A stretch of 64,000 bases of DNA, from contig JAOZFH010000055.1 in the NCBI GenBank assembly GCA_027491415.1, positions 1 through 64,000 of the forward strand, given 5' to 3'. Below the pieces are notes generated by a model. The model was not told the origin of the DNA, ran no database searches, and was given only the letters and a program-made list of their open reading frames with translations. This stretch comes from Thermoproteota archaeon. GTDB taxonomy: Archaea > Korarchaeota > Korarchaeia > Korarchaeales > Korarchaeaceae. The position numbers and the translations under genes are program-made. This document shows positions 1 through 9,161 of the stretch, piece after piece (positions within the stretch are counted from its first letter, which is position 1; each line of letters begins with the position of its first letter).

Positions 1-551
1 TAAAGCCAAAAGACAGAGTCGTCCGGAATGTTTCCAGATAAGTAGGATTTCGCAAGGCGGAGGAGGGCTGACTTGTTCCACGCCCTCAGCCCGGAAGTAA
101 CGTCGGTGACCTTCATCTTAGTCAACCATGTGACTACCGTAGATGAAAAAGCCCTTCCGGCCTGCTTGAGTATGGAGTCGTGATCATTGAAGTCTCCCTC
201 AACGTATCTTGAGCCTATTGCTATGTCTGCATTTCCGCGGAGAACCGGCTCTAGGAGCTTTGGAAGGTCTCTCGCCCTGTGTTGACCGTCGCCGTCAATC
301 TTCAGCAGAAAGTCGTACCCCTCCCTGATCGCTAAGAGGTAGCCCGCGAGAATCGCCATGGCTCCTCCCATGTGGAACGGTAGAGAGATTACCCTGGCCC
401 CCGCTTTACTTGCCAGAATCGGTGTGTCATCGCTCGAGCCGTCGTCCACCACCACAACGTCGTAGCCCCGGTTGAGGTCCAGAACATCTTCCACAACTTG
501 AGCTATGGTGGGCGCCTCGTTGTAGGCCGGGATCATCACTAGAACCTTCAT
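1..551 (-). CDS. Family 2 glycosyltransferase, 3' part cut by window edge
   Basis: The reading frame starts at ATG 551 and stays open to base 1, so only the first 183 residues are visible. The N-terminus MKVLVMIPAYNEAPTIAQVV is the classic GT-A nucleotide-sugar fold opening, followed by VVDDGSSDDT and then DGDGQH, the DxD-type metal and sugar-nucleotide motif, and SGLRAWNK. This matches the dolichyl-phosphate mannosyl/glucosyl transferase group, which transfers a sugar from a nucleotide donor to a lipid phosphate at the cytoplasmic membrane face. A GGTGTGATC ribosome-binding-like stretch precedes the ATG. It lies downstream of the UDP-GlcNAc 2-epimerase and belongs to the same glycan locus. 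Substrate unknown; family assignment is firm. Confidence 0.9.
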   Translation of the reverse strand, partial: MKVLVMIPAYNEAPTIAQVVEDVLDLNRGYDVVVVDDGSSDDTPILASKAGARVISLPFHMGGAMAILAGYLLAIREGYDFLLKIDGDGQHRARDLPKLLEPVLRGNADIAIGSRYVEGDFNDHDSILKQAGRAFSSTVVTWLTKMKVTDVTSGLRAWNKSALLRLAKSYLSGNIPDDSVFWL

Positions 552-859
552 TAGATCACACCCCTGTACGCTGTCCCTCGCTCCTCAACGTACCCCACCA
601 CACTTACATAGATGTGAACGCCTCCCATTATTGCATTAAACTTAAGTTCACTCACTGACCAAATTCGGGCTATAAGTCGCAGCAGCTGTAGTGTGTGTGC
701 GCATTCACAAGGGACCTGAAATTCATCTGAGCTAATGGACAATATCGTAGGGTTCGATTGGCCCGGCAGCCTTCTGACAACATCTCGTTAGTAGCCGCAT
801 TACGCAACGGCTCTACAACAATTTCTCTGTACCTGAGAAGCACAAGGTGTGCAATAATA
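552..859. other. AT-rich intergenic stretch, no supported gene
   Basis: Short overlapping frames exist on both strands but none has recognisable domains or a credible start. On the minus strand an AT-rich stretch around 630-645 (TTAAGTTTAAT) could be the TATA region for the GT2 gene that starts at 551. Confidence 0.5.
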
Positions 860-1951
860 TCACATATGTCCAAATTCGTTCATTATTATGGAAGTAATTC
901 TTTCCGACGCGCGCCCATCACCGAGAATCCCAGGGGGCGGTCTCTGCGTAGCCCTTTTTTGCAAATCGAAGTAGGCCATAACGAGCCTGTCAACATCCAC
1001 ATCAACCAACTTTACCCATCCTGTTTGGACCAGCTCAATCCACTCCGTCCTATCCCTAAGGACTATGACTGGCTTGCCAAGAAGATATGCCTCCCTCTGA
1101 ACCCCTCCCGAGTCTGTCACCACAATACTGGAGCAATTCAGGAGGCCGACAAAGTCTATGTAATCTAAAGGTTTTGTTAGTATTAAATTTTCAAGACTCG
1201 TCAAGGTGTTCATTAAACCCAGGTTCTTCAATGCTCTAAAAGTTCTCGGGTGAACAGGAAATACTATTTTCGTAAACTTCGAAAGCTCTCTTATCCCGCT
1301 AACTACCTTCGCTAGGCGGTTCGGATTATCCACATTTTCAGCTCTGTGAACCGTAAAAACTAAATATCTTGAACATTCAAGGTCTAGTTCCTCAGTTATC
1401 TTAGAATTCTTTATTTCATCTATCCATTTATATAGTACATCAACATGCACATCACCTGTCAAAAATATTTTTCCTAGAACTCTCTCTTTTCTCAAATTAT
1501 TTTCGGACTGTGGCGTGGGCGCAAATAGAAACGTTGAAATGTGATCCGTTACCCTCCGGTTGATTTCTTCTTGCATTTTAATGTCAAAGGACCGCAAGCC
1601 TGCCTCTACGTGCGCCACGGGAATCCCTGCCTTAACAGCGGCGAGTGCACCCCCCATGGTCGAGTTGGTGTCTCCGTAAACGACAACTAAGTCAGGTTTG
1701 ATCGACATTAGGTGCGATTCGGCTCTCTTGATAAGCTCACCAAGCTGATAGCCTTGAGTGCCTGACCCTACACCAAGGTATATATCCGGGTCTCGGAGCT
1801 CAAGCCTATCGAAGAACGCCTGTGACATTTCATAGTCATAATGTTGTCCAGTATGAATTACTATGTGTTCGAATTTTTCATCAAAATAATCAATAACGGC
1901 AGCAAGCTTAACAAAATTGGGCCTCGCGCCCACGACGGAGGTAACGATCAT
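860..1951 (-). CDS. wecB: UDP-N-acetylglucosamine 2-epimerase (non-hydrolysing)
   Basis: A 363-residue protein of normal family length. VGARPNFVKL (residues 7-16) is the GT-B-like nucleotide site; GDTNSTMGG (93-101), HVEAGLRS (114-121), EEINRRVTDH (128-137), TVHRAEN (200-206), PVHPRT (232-237) and TDSGGVQREA (279-288) are the conserved epimerase motifs carrying the catalytic acids and histidine. The enzyme interconverts UDP-GlcNAc and UDP-ManNAc, a precursor of ManNAc or ManNAc-uronic acid in surface glycans. It sits between a GT2 and a GT4 gene on the same strand, which supports a glycan role. Product identity is firm; the next sugar-modifying step is not visible here. Confidence 0.95.
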   Translation of the reverse strand: MIVTSVVGARPNFVKLAAVIDYFDEKFEHIVIHTGQHYDYEMSQAFFDRLELRDPDIYLGVGSGTQGYQLGELIKRAESHLMSIKPDLVVVYGDTNSTMGGALAAVKAGIPVAHVEAGLRSFDIKMQEEINRRVTDHISTFLFAPTPQSENNLRKERVLGKIFLTGDVHVDVLYKWIDEIKNSKITEELDLECSRYLVFTVHRAENVDNPNRLAKVVSGIRELSKFTKIVFPVHPRTFRALKNLGLMNTLTSLENLILTKPLDYIDFVGLLNCSSIVVTDSGGVQREAYLLGKPVIVLRDRTEWIELVQTGWVKLVDVDVDRLVMAYFDLQKRATQRPPPGILGDGRASERITSIIMNEFGHM

Positions 1952-2125
1952 ATATCACCTTCCCGTCCCTCTCCTCCAAAAAAAGATTGTCAGCGAACTC
2001 CGGCCTTTATTCAGACTGTGTAAGGCCCCAAAACCCTCAGTTGTGTATACTGAGGTCAAGTAAGATTGCCGATCCACTGGCCAAGCTGGGGAGTGATAAC
2101 CGCTGCCTTTGTACCTAACATTATG

Positions 2126-3250
2126 TCAGAATACTGCTAGGGCCTCTCTATATATGGCATCTAGATCCCTAAGAACCCTGTCCCATGAGAAATTCTTCTC
2201 CACCGCCAGCCGAGCAGACTCTCCAATCCTTTTCCTGAGGTTCGAATCTCGTAAGAGAATTGACAGTGCCTCAGCAAGTCTCAAGGGGTCCCCCGGTGGT
2301 ACGAGAAGCCCGTTCTTCCCATTGATCACCACCTCTCTAACGCCTGGAAGGCTCGACGCCACCACAGCCTTCCCTGCGGCCATCGCCTCCAACAGGGCCC
2401 TAGGCATCCCTTCACTAAGAGAGGGTAGGACGAATACCTCTGCCCTAGAGAGTATGCTTGGAATCCTTTCGTGGGGAACGGCATCGCGGACAGTTATAAG
2501 CCCCTCTAGGGCCTCCTCTCTGACCAGGTTCTCAATGAACCTCCTCCTCGGACCTCTCCCGACCAGCAGAAGTCTAAAATCCAGTCCTTTTTCATTCGAT
2601 AATATCTTAGCTGCCCGGATCAGCACCTCAAGCCCCTTCTCCTTAACAAACCGGCCGTACCACACCACCAGACCAGGTAATGGCCTTCCCCCTGAGGCGA
2701 ACATGGTTAAGTCCACCGGAACGGGGACGACCCTTATCTTCTCGGGACTCAGCGAGGCCAGTTTGGAGACTCGCTCTGCATCCGATCTGGTCAAGCATAT
2801 AACGAACTTTGCTCCACGCAGGATACGTCTCCCGAGGGTTTTGAGATATGCGGTCTGTGCCAGATCTACGAAAGCGCCCCGACGAACTCTGAATCCGTGC
2901 ACGGTAACTACGTACGGTATCCCCAAGCGTGATGCAGCCTTATAGGCTTGATAGCTAGTCAGGAAGAGGTGCGAGTGTACGTGCAGAATCGTGGGGCTAA
3001 TTAACTCGATGTACTCTCCCAGCCTAGGAATGTACGGATACTCTGTCACCCAGGGCCTCAGCCCCAAGTTGAAGCCAGGTAACCTCAAGCAGACTAAATT
3101 TTCTCCCAGCTGCTCCTTCTCAGGCTTTCTTACCTTTGGGCTCCACGCAACGAGGGTCACTTTATACCGGGCGGACTGCCTTTTGGAGAGTCCGAGAGCA
3201 AAGAATGGGTCGCCTACGGTGTCCCTGGGAGAAATATGACATAGGTGCAT
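2126..3250 (-). CDS. Family 4 (GT-B) glycosyltransferase
   Basis: About 374 residues from ATG 3250, giving the start MHLCHISPRDTVGDP; an upstream in-frame ATG at 3268 is possible but adds an atypical MMCTHV. The N-terminal Rossmann half contains LHVHSHLFL and YVVTVHGFR; the C-terminal half has the WYGRFVKEKGLEVLI strand-turn, LLLVGRGPRR, and the EX7E donor motif in SEGMPRALLEA. These mark a retaining GT4 enzyme that extends a lipid-linked glycan in the cytoplasm. It is convergent-free and co-directional with wecB and the GT2 gene, and divergent from the next GT at 3409. The sugar donor cannot be read from sequence. Confidence 0.9.
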   Translation of the reverse strand: MHLCHISPRDTVGDPFFALGLSKRQSARYKVTLVAWSPKVRKPEKEQLGENLVCLRLPGFNLGLRPWVTEYPYIPRLGEYIELISPTILHVHSHLFLTSYQAYKAASRLGIPYVVTVHGFRVRRGAFVDLAQTAYLKTLGRRILRGAKFVICLTRSDAERVSKLASLSPEKIRVVPVPVDLTMFASGGRPLPGLVVWYGRFVKEKGLEVLIRAAKILSNEKGLDFRLLLVGRGPRRRFIENLVREEALEGLITVRDAVPHERIPSILSRAEVFVLPSLSEGMPRALLEAMAAGKAVVASSLPGVREVVINGKNGLLVPPGDPLRLAEALSILLRDSNLRKRIGESARLAVEKNFSWDRVLRDLDAIYREALAVF

Positions 3251-3408
3251 AACGTGCGTGCACATCAAGTGACTGAGTATAGCGCGTCTTTCGCTTTATT
3301 TAGTTGGTCCATTTACGAGTCACGAAACGACATTAGGAGCAACCGAGGCAACCCCATGGGTGTGTAAACAGGAAATTGGGTCGTATTCACGATCGGAGGG
3401 CAGAGAAA

Positions 3409-4641
3409 ATGTCCCAGAAGGTCTGCTTCTTTACGGGCTTCGGGCCAGTCCCAAACAAGACGGCTGCCTGGAGGAGGGTGGGATACTGGGCGTGCCACCT
3501 AGCGAAGGAGGGGTACGATGTCGTGGTCATCTCTTCCATAGATGTAAAGGGAGAGGACGTGACGGTAGGCTCGAGGGAATTGAAAGAAAACCTTAAAATC
3601 TACAATACATGGATGCGAATTAATTCAAATTCTCTTCCGGCATATATATTCAATACATTATCCTCCTTTCTAGTAATCCCTCCAATATTTCTATTGGAGA
3701 GGCCGCGGGTGGCGATTTTATCGGTTCCCAGTAGGGAAGGGATCTTTGCTGCGTTCATTGGAGCGAAACTCGTGGGGGCTAAGATAGTTATAGACTACAG
3801 AGACGAGTGGGAGGAATATCTTATAACTCATAGTAAAAATAGGATAAAACGTGTCATATTTAGACTAGTTAAGATATTAACGTTTTATATCTACAAGCGT
3901 AGCAACATGGTCATCGCAGTGACTCCTTTAATTCAGGAGAAGCTCCACAAACTACTACCCAGTAATGAGGTTATTTTAATACAAAATGGGGCCGACACCT
4001 CCGTGTTTTACCCCAGGAGAAAAAGTGAAGTTCGGGCGTTACTGGGAGTCCGGCCCAACGGACTCGTTCTCGTTTACACTGGATTCATCGGCAAGTACTA
4101 CGATTTGGAAACAGTCATTTCAGCCATTTCTATCGCGAAAGCTAGGGGTGTCGAAACTTCCCTGCTGGTAGCAGGCTGGGGAGAGGATGCAGCACGCATT
4201 AGGGAATTAGCACAGAGGGCGGGTGTGGACCTAAGGTATTTTGGGCCTGTGGACGATGATGAGATGTTGGCTAAGATCATATCGTCTGGAGATGTGGGCA
4301 TCATCCCGTTTAGGGACGAGGAGCTCTGGAGCAGTGCCCTCACTACGAAGTTCTTCGAGTACGCAGCGTGCGGGCTTCCGGTAATCGCCCTAGCTAGGGA
4401 CCACTGGCTTCTGGCAAGAGTCATTAGAGAGAACGATGTCGGGCTGGTCGTACCGCCCGAGAGACCCTCGGCGCTCGCAGAGGCCATATGGCGACTCTCT
4501 AATGATCTCGACCTCGCTAGAGAGATGGGGGCAAGAGCCAGGAGGATGATTCTAAGGAGCTATAGCAGGGAGGCTTTGGCGAAGAAATTCCTTCAAAGTC
4601 TCGTCGCACGTGGGATTGTGGAGCCCCTCGAGCGGAGGTAA
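3409..4641 (+). CDS. Family 4 (GT-B) glycosyltransferase, WbuB-like
   Basis: The start is placed at ATG 3409 because a GGAGGG site lies about 9 bases upstream and the family N-terminus begins near KVCFFTGFGPVPNKTAAWRR; the longer frame from 3376 adds 11 unrelated residues. The 410-residue protein has the N-terminal acceptor half (YWACHLAKEGYDVVVIS), a central DYRDEWEEY segment, and the C-terminal donor half with YTGFIGKYYDLE, LLVAGWGED and TKFFEYAACGLPVIA. It probably adds a hexosamine or related sugar to a lipid-linked glycan. Its last 125 bases overlap the 3' end of the convergent membrane protein gene on the opposite strand. Confidence 0.88.
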   Translation: MSQKVCFFTGFGPVPNKTAAWRRVGYWACHLAKEGYDVVVISSIDVKGEDVTVGSRELKENLKIYNTWMRINSNSLPAYIFNTLSSFLVIPPIFLLERPRVAILSVPSREGIFAAFIGAKLVGAKIVIDYRDEWEEYLITHSKNRIKRVIFRLVKILTFYIYKRSNMVIAVTPLIQEKLHKLLPSNEVILIQNGADTSVFYPRRKSEVRALLGVRPNGLVLVYTGFIGKYYDLETVISAISIAKARGVETSLLVAGWGEDAARIRELAQRAGVDLRYFGPVDDDEMLAKIISSGDVGIIPFRDEELWSSALTTKFFEYAACGLPVIALARDHWLLARVIRENDVGLVVPPERPSALAEAIWRLSNDLDLAREMGARARRMILRSYSREALAKKFLQSLVARGIVEPLERR

Positions 4642-7600
4642 GGGCCACGATTATGGTTAGCACGAGAGACAGGAGAAAAGCTGCGGACATCTCCCTCCAT
4701 CCGGCACCGACCCCGCGAAGGGGCGGGTCAATCCTGTAGCTGGTGTAGGATAAGTTCTTAATGGCGACAAGCGGTCCAAATTTAAATTCCCAACTAAAGC
4801 TCAGCCCGTCATCGAATATCAACCTCCTCTCCTTGTACTGATTTATGGACATCCTTGCCACTTTCGATAAATAGAACCGAGTCTCTGTTCGGCCGCTGGA
4901 GACGACTGTGGGGCGCCTCATGACGAGCTCGTGTAGCCCTGTTACCGCGATCCACGCTTTGGCGGTGTGAGTGCCTAGAGTTAGGGTAGATCCATTGGTA
5001 AACTGAAGAATTAGCTTGGACGGCCCGTCTAAATCGAGTATAGAGTTCTCCGTCCTTATGGCGGCGTAGAATGCGGATGGCGCGCTCGTTATCTTTGGGT
5101 CTCTCAGGTGAGCCGTGAGGCCAGGGCCTGATAGGACTGCGACCGCCGAGAGATTGCGGAAAGACTCATTTCCCTTCGATAGATTTTCTACGAACAAGGA
5201 GAGACTACTCGGATTCGCTGGCAATATTAGAGCGGAACTCCCAACCAAGGACATGTTCTCCGTCAGAAGGGTCCCCAGATACCCGTCGAACTCCCCCCAA
5301 CTCATATAAGGGGTCCAAGTAGGCGCTAAGGTCGAGATGCCGAGATCCTCCAGCGGAATATCCAATATCTTGTGAACCGCCTCTAAGCCATCCTTGTCCA
5401 GCCTCTCTTCTGATTCCAAGTACTGCCTGAGCGGGAACGCGTTGACTAGGTAAACAACTCCGCTTCCCATACGCAGCTTGACGACTGCCGGGGCCCTGCG
5501 GCCATCCCCCACGTACCAAGCGAGAACCTCCGCGGCTCCATCCAAGTCAGTTCGAATGGATGCCCCCTGAACCTCTAAGGGGCGGGGGATCCCGATGGTA
5601 ATCCCTTCTCCTGACACTTCTGTGGCGTTTAACTTCATCGCCGACGTGTCGAGAATCTCCTGGCTGAGTGAACCGTATCCGTTTAAGTTGTATACTATTG
5701 CCACCCCACCTCCCTCGACATACCCGAGGATCCGGCTTGAGGTCGTGTAAGGTCCGTAATCCAACCAGCGCTTGGACTGCGAGACGACCTTCCCGATGGA
5801 AACAACGCGTAGACCCCTGCTCACGCCTAGTACGATCCCATCGAGAGAGAACTCCCCCCTCCTACGGTACAACTCTTCTCCGTTGACTTCCACCTCCATT
5901 CGCTCCGCAGAGGCCTTGAAAGTCAAATTCATCTGACCCTTCCGACTCCAGCTCCCAACGCGATCGAAGTCCCTGATCTTAACCACGCCAGCATCGGGCT
6001 CCTTGGCCATTAGAATGGCGTAGATCTCCCCGTCACGTCTAAATAGAATCCCAACTGACTCATAGCCACCGTCTGGCCGAATACTGTAGACAATCGACAC
6101 GAGCCCTTCTCTGTGGACAAGTACCCCGCCAACCGGGGAAATCTCTACCGAGATAGATGCTGAGACGACGGGGCCACCTGAAAGATTCAGGTACGTGACC
6201 TTAACGCTCCTGGGCGGGAGCATCGAGGACAGCAGGTCGGACAGGTCTATGGTCTCGTCCCAGGCGACGGGGATTGTTTTCACCTCATCTTCTCTCAGAA
6301 CTCTACGTTCCTCGATCAAGTCGCCTCTAGGCGGGTCGTACGGGAGAATTATAGCCCTGTAGTCGACGAAAGCTCTGGGGTCACCGTCAACGACGGCCGT
6401 GACGTTAAACGCACCATTTGATATGGAGGACGCCACGATCGCGCTGGCCCAAACGGGAACGAGTCGATGGTTTATAGGGATGATGTAGGCGACAGTGGAT
6501 CTGCTCGGCGTGGGGTGATACCTGGGAAGATCGTATACACTCACATCGCCGGCTTTCTGGGGCTTAAGCCAGGAGAGAATCCCCTCTAGAAAGCCATCCT
6601 GTAAGACGCCCTGCCCCTGAGTGATGAGGTACATGTGGGAACTCATCGCGGATGGTATCATTGGAGGGGAGAGGGCCGCCAGGACGGGTTCAGGGGAATC
6701 TGAGCAAAGCATGTCAAAGTAGAGTTGAGCGGATATGGGCACCCTGGTAGCCGGGCTCCCGGCCAGGATTGCATGCTTGAAGGAGTTCAGGTCCGTCGCC
6801 ACGGCGTAGGCCGTGGGATCCGCCTCCAGCCTTAGGAACACCTCGCGTGACGCGCTCAGGTTGAGGCCGCTGCCTTTGCTGGCGAGGCTCACCACCGCGT
6901 AGGTGCCTGAAATTACGGGAATGGCCTCCATTACGATAACTAGGATGATCAGGATTGGTACTGCCACCCTCCTGGCAAGATTGCCGAATTTTTTCAGCTC
7001 GAGGGCGGCCGCCGGAGCGAGGATGGCTAGGAATCCCCGCGTGATGGGGACCATCCTGAGTTCCGAGTAACCCGTGAAGAACAGGTGAGAGTTTGCTAGA
7101 CCAACGACCGTGCCGACGATCGCCGCGGAGGCTGCAACGCAGACTGGGAGAGCCTTCCTAAGGTATGGGTCTCTTTTGAGATCTCCGTTCACGTAGGATT
7201 TAACTACGTAGATGGCGCCCATCATTCCAGACAGCCCGAGGAGGGGCGCGTAGTAGTACCACGGAACATCAGCCATGGTGAAGCTCTTGAGGGGGCTCTG
7301 TTCCCCGAGCATCCAGAGCATGACGGACGAAGCGTACACGAATATGATCAAGTAGGGGGTGAGACTGGGGAGGAGAGCGCTCCTCCCAAGAACCCCCCCT
7401 CGAACGTTGGATCTGAGGGTTCTAAGTGCGCGTCTGGCGATATCGATTGAGGCGAGCAGGGCGGCCGGAAGTATTGAGATAGCAATTAACTTTGAATCGG
7501 GAGAGAAGAGGGGCATCCACTGATCTAAGGCTATTAATGCGGCCCCCCCGAGTAAAGATCCAAGGGAGATGCCGACATTATACTTCCTCGGCCGGTCTTC

Positions 7601-8623
7601 AGTAAGCAGTGCGTGCAGGAAGAGAGACAGTGAGAGAATCGTGACCTCGACTATGTGGGTCAGAAACATTCCCAGGCTAAGTATGCCAGCGACCGCCGCT
7701 AACTGACTGCTTGCTTGGGTCTCCCTGTACTCCGCAGAAAGAAGATATAACCAAGATAGGAATAAAATCCCCCCAAATGATAGAACGTATGGACTATAGA
7801 GGAGGCCGTATTGATAATACTCCACAGTAGTAATCGGAAGTCCCTTGGCAAGCCTCTTTACCCAGGCCAGACCAGAGGAGCCTATAGTTAGATCGACGAG
7901 GGCGGCGGACAACAAGGCATGGACTCGTTGATCCGGTCCAAGGATTCTCTTTGCTAGGATGAAGGCTGCCAGGGGTACAATAAGGCTCAACCCGGAGAGG
8001 GCGCCTTTCAGGGCGCCATCCATGAAGTCGGAGAAGTGCGCCGCTAGGCCAAGGTGAACTCTGAGGAAGGGAGGATATCCCCCATTGTAGAGTCGAGGAG
8101 CCCTCCATATGGCCCTAGCCCAAGAGACATGGCGGGACTGGTCGGCGTAAGCCAGATGTCCGAGTCCGGGGTAGGCGACGGCGGCCAAAGAGATGTGATA
8201 AGCGGCTAGTGCCAGTATGCCAGCTAGGACCATGCTGTCCGCCTTAGTAGGGAGGACCAGGGCTTTCCTGACGACTTCTTCTCGATCACGCAACCAGTGC
8301 AGGAAGAGCGCAGCGTAGGCGGCCATGGTTGCAGGGAGGACGAGGGACCTGGCGGCGGCGGGCACTGGGAGTAGTAGCAAGGAGATCAGCCCAACTACCC
8401 CGTAGCTTGCAAAGAACGAGAACACAAAGAATTCCGCCAAATCCAGCTCGAGGCCCTTGCTCAGCATCAGAAGCACTAGGAGAGCCCCCGGCAGAAAGAA
8501 GCTAAGGGGGATGGATAAGGCGAGCCCAATCGCCGCGCCCGAGGGCCAGGACGTGAAGGACAACGTGATCAAAATTAGAGAGGCTGCTATGGTAGCCGAA
8601 GGTAGGGACCTCGTCAGCCGCAT
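4517..8623 (-). CDS. Very large GT-C-like polytopic membrane protein with extracytoplasmic domain
   Basis: 1368 residues. The first ~590 residues are a series of about 13-15 hydrophobic segments, with a loop holding YADQSRHVSWARAIW that resembles the acidic first loop of GT-C lipid-linked-sugar transferases and oligosaccharyltransferases. Residues ~600-1310 are soluble and beta-rich, including a stretch near 830-940 (YESVGILFRRDGEIYAILMA, then MEVEVNGEELYRR) like a LamG or 3-keto-disaccharide-hydrolase jelly roll. A last membrane helix (about 1312-1331) precedes a 36-residue tail encoded almost wholly inside the convergent GT4 gene. A TATA-like GGTTAAAAAAGG lies about 27 nt before ATG 8623, suggesting a leaderless transcript. 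Likely a surface-glycan polymerase or transferase; not assigned to a named family. Confidence 0.7.
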   Translation of the reverse strand: MRLTRSLPSATIAASLILITLSFTSWPSGAAIGLALSIPLSFFLPGALLVLLMLSKGLELDLAEFFVFSFFASYGVVGLISLLLLPVPAAARSLVLPATMAAYAALFLHWLRDREEVVRKALVLPTKADSMVLAGILALAAYHISLAAVAYPGLGHLAYADQSRHVSWARAIWRAPRLYNGGYPPFLRVHLGLAAHFSDFMDGALKGALSGLSLIVPLAAFILAKRILGPDQRVHALLSAALVDLTIGSSGLAWVKRLAKGLPITTVEYYQYGLLYSPYVLSFGGILFLSWLYLLSAEYRETQASSQLAAVAGILSLGMFLTHIVEVTILSLSLFLHALLTEDRPRKYNVGISLGSLLGGAALIALDQWMPLFSPDSKLIAISILPAALLASIDIARRALRTLRSNVRGGVLGRSALLPSLTPYLIIFVYASSVMLWMLGEQSPLKSFTMADVPWYYYAPLLGLSGMMGAIYVVKSYVNGDLKRDPYLRKALPVCVAASAAIVGTVVGLANSHLFFTGYSELRMVPITRGFLAILAPAAALELKKFGNLARRVAVPILIILVIVMEAIPVISGTYAVVSLASKGSGLNLSASREVFLRLEADPTAYAVATDLNSFKHAILAGSPATRVPISAQLYFDMLCSDSPEPVLAALSPPMIPSAMSSHMYLITQGQGVLQDGFLEGILSWLKPQKAGDVSVYDLPRYHPTPSRSTVAYIIPINHRLVPVWASAIVASSISNGAFNVTAVVDGDPRAFVDYRAIILPYDPPRGDLIEERRVLREDEVKTIPVAWDETIDLSDLLSSMLPPRSVKVTYLNLSGGPVVSASISVEISPVGGVLVHREGLVSIVYSIRPDGGYESVGILFRRDGEIYAILMAKEPDAGVVKIRDFDRVGSWSRKGQMNLTFKASAERMEVEVNGEELYRRRGEFSLDGIVLGVSRGLRVVSIGKVVSQSKRWLDYGPYTTSSRILGYVEGGGVAIVYNLNGYGSLSQEILDTSAMKLNATEVSGEGITIGIPRPLEVQGASIRTDLDGAAEVLAWYVGDGRRAPAVVKLRMGSGVVYLVNAFPLRQYLESEERLDKDGLEAVHKILDIPLEDLGISTLAPTWTPYMSWGEFDGYLGTLLTENMSLVGSSALILPANPSSLSLFVENLSKGNESFRNLSAVAVLSGPGLTAHLRDPKITSAPSAFYAAIRTENSILDLDGPSKLILQFTNGSTLTLGTHTAKAWIAVTGLHELVMRRPTVVSSGRTETRFYLSKVARMSINQYKERRLIFDDGLSFSWEFKFGPLVAIKNLSYTSYRIDPPLRGVGAGWREMSAAFLLSLVLTIIVALTSARGAPQSHVRRDFEGISSPKPPCYSSLESSSWLLPPSL

Positions 8624-8729
8624 CTGTTGGTGTGCCAGGGGCCTTTTTTAACCTTATGAGCTGTGGAGGCAGGGCATTTTGGGCGTCGAATTTCGCGCGC
8701 GAATTTAAGTCGGCAAAGTGAACCATTCA

Positions 8730-9161
8730 TTAGGATTCGGTTTTCACAGACCTAATCTTGATAGCTAGTCCCGAAGATAGGTCCCTGAAAAAGCCCGAGT
8801 GCCTTGCTAACATCTTTAGGTCTAATTTCCTGTCCCTCAGCTCATCGGGCATTACCCGTGGTATGCCCCCCACGATGGGATACCACCTCCCGCACTCTCT
8901 GCAAACCAGAATACCCTCTACTATCTGCCTTGCCTCACAGGACGCGCAATCTTCTGGTGAGGGGGTTGGGGTTCCCTGATCCTTGGCTCTCGCCCCCAAC
9001 TTCGTGTCAAATAGGGCGCAGTACCACTCGCATCTCCTCTCACTGGGCCCGCGCCTGCCTGAGTCCGAGAACCTCTCTGAAAACACGAACAGCCTGAGGG
9101 GAGTGTCCTTATGATACGGGCAAACAAGCCTATCTAGGAGACTTCTCCTCACTTCGCTCAC
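8730..9161 (-). CDS. Trm112-like zinc-ribbon protein
   Basis: 143 residues starting at GTG 9161. The ends of the protein match the Trm112 family: LLDRLVCPYHKDTPLRLF at the N-terminus and GILVCRECGRWYPIVGGIPR followed by VMPDELR near residue 110. The middle is enlarged and has an extra CASC pair, for an extended zinc ribbon. In eukaryotes and archaea Trm112 binds and activates class I methyltransferases. Here the start codon lies inside the last 32 bases of the upstream methyltransferase gene, so the two are translationally coupled, and an obligate methyltransferase-activator pair is likely. The substrate (glycan, lipid or RNA) cannot be told from sequence. Confidence 0.75.
   Translation of the reverse strand: MSEVRRSLLDRLVCPYHKDTPLRLFVFSERFSDSGRRGPSERRCEWYCALFDTKLGARAKDQGTPTPSPEDCASCEARQIVEGILVCRECGRWYPIVGGIPRVMPDELRDRKLDLKMLARHSGFFRDLSSGLAIKIRSVKTES

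Noticed and set aside
2240-2260. GGTTCGAATCTC, looks like a tRNA T-loop
   Set aside because: Lies inside the GT4 coding sequence with no tRNA arms around it.
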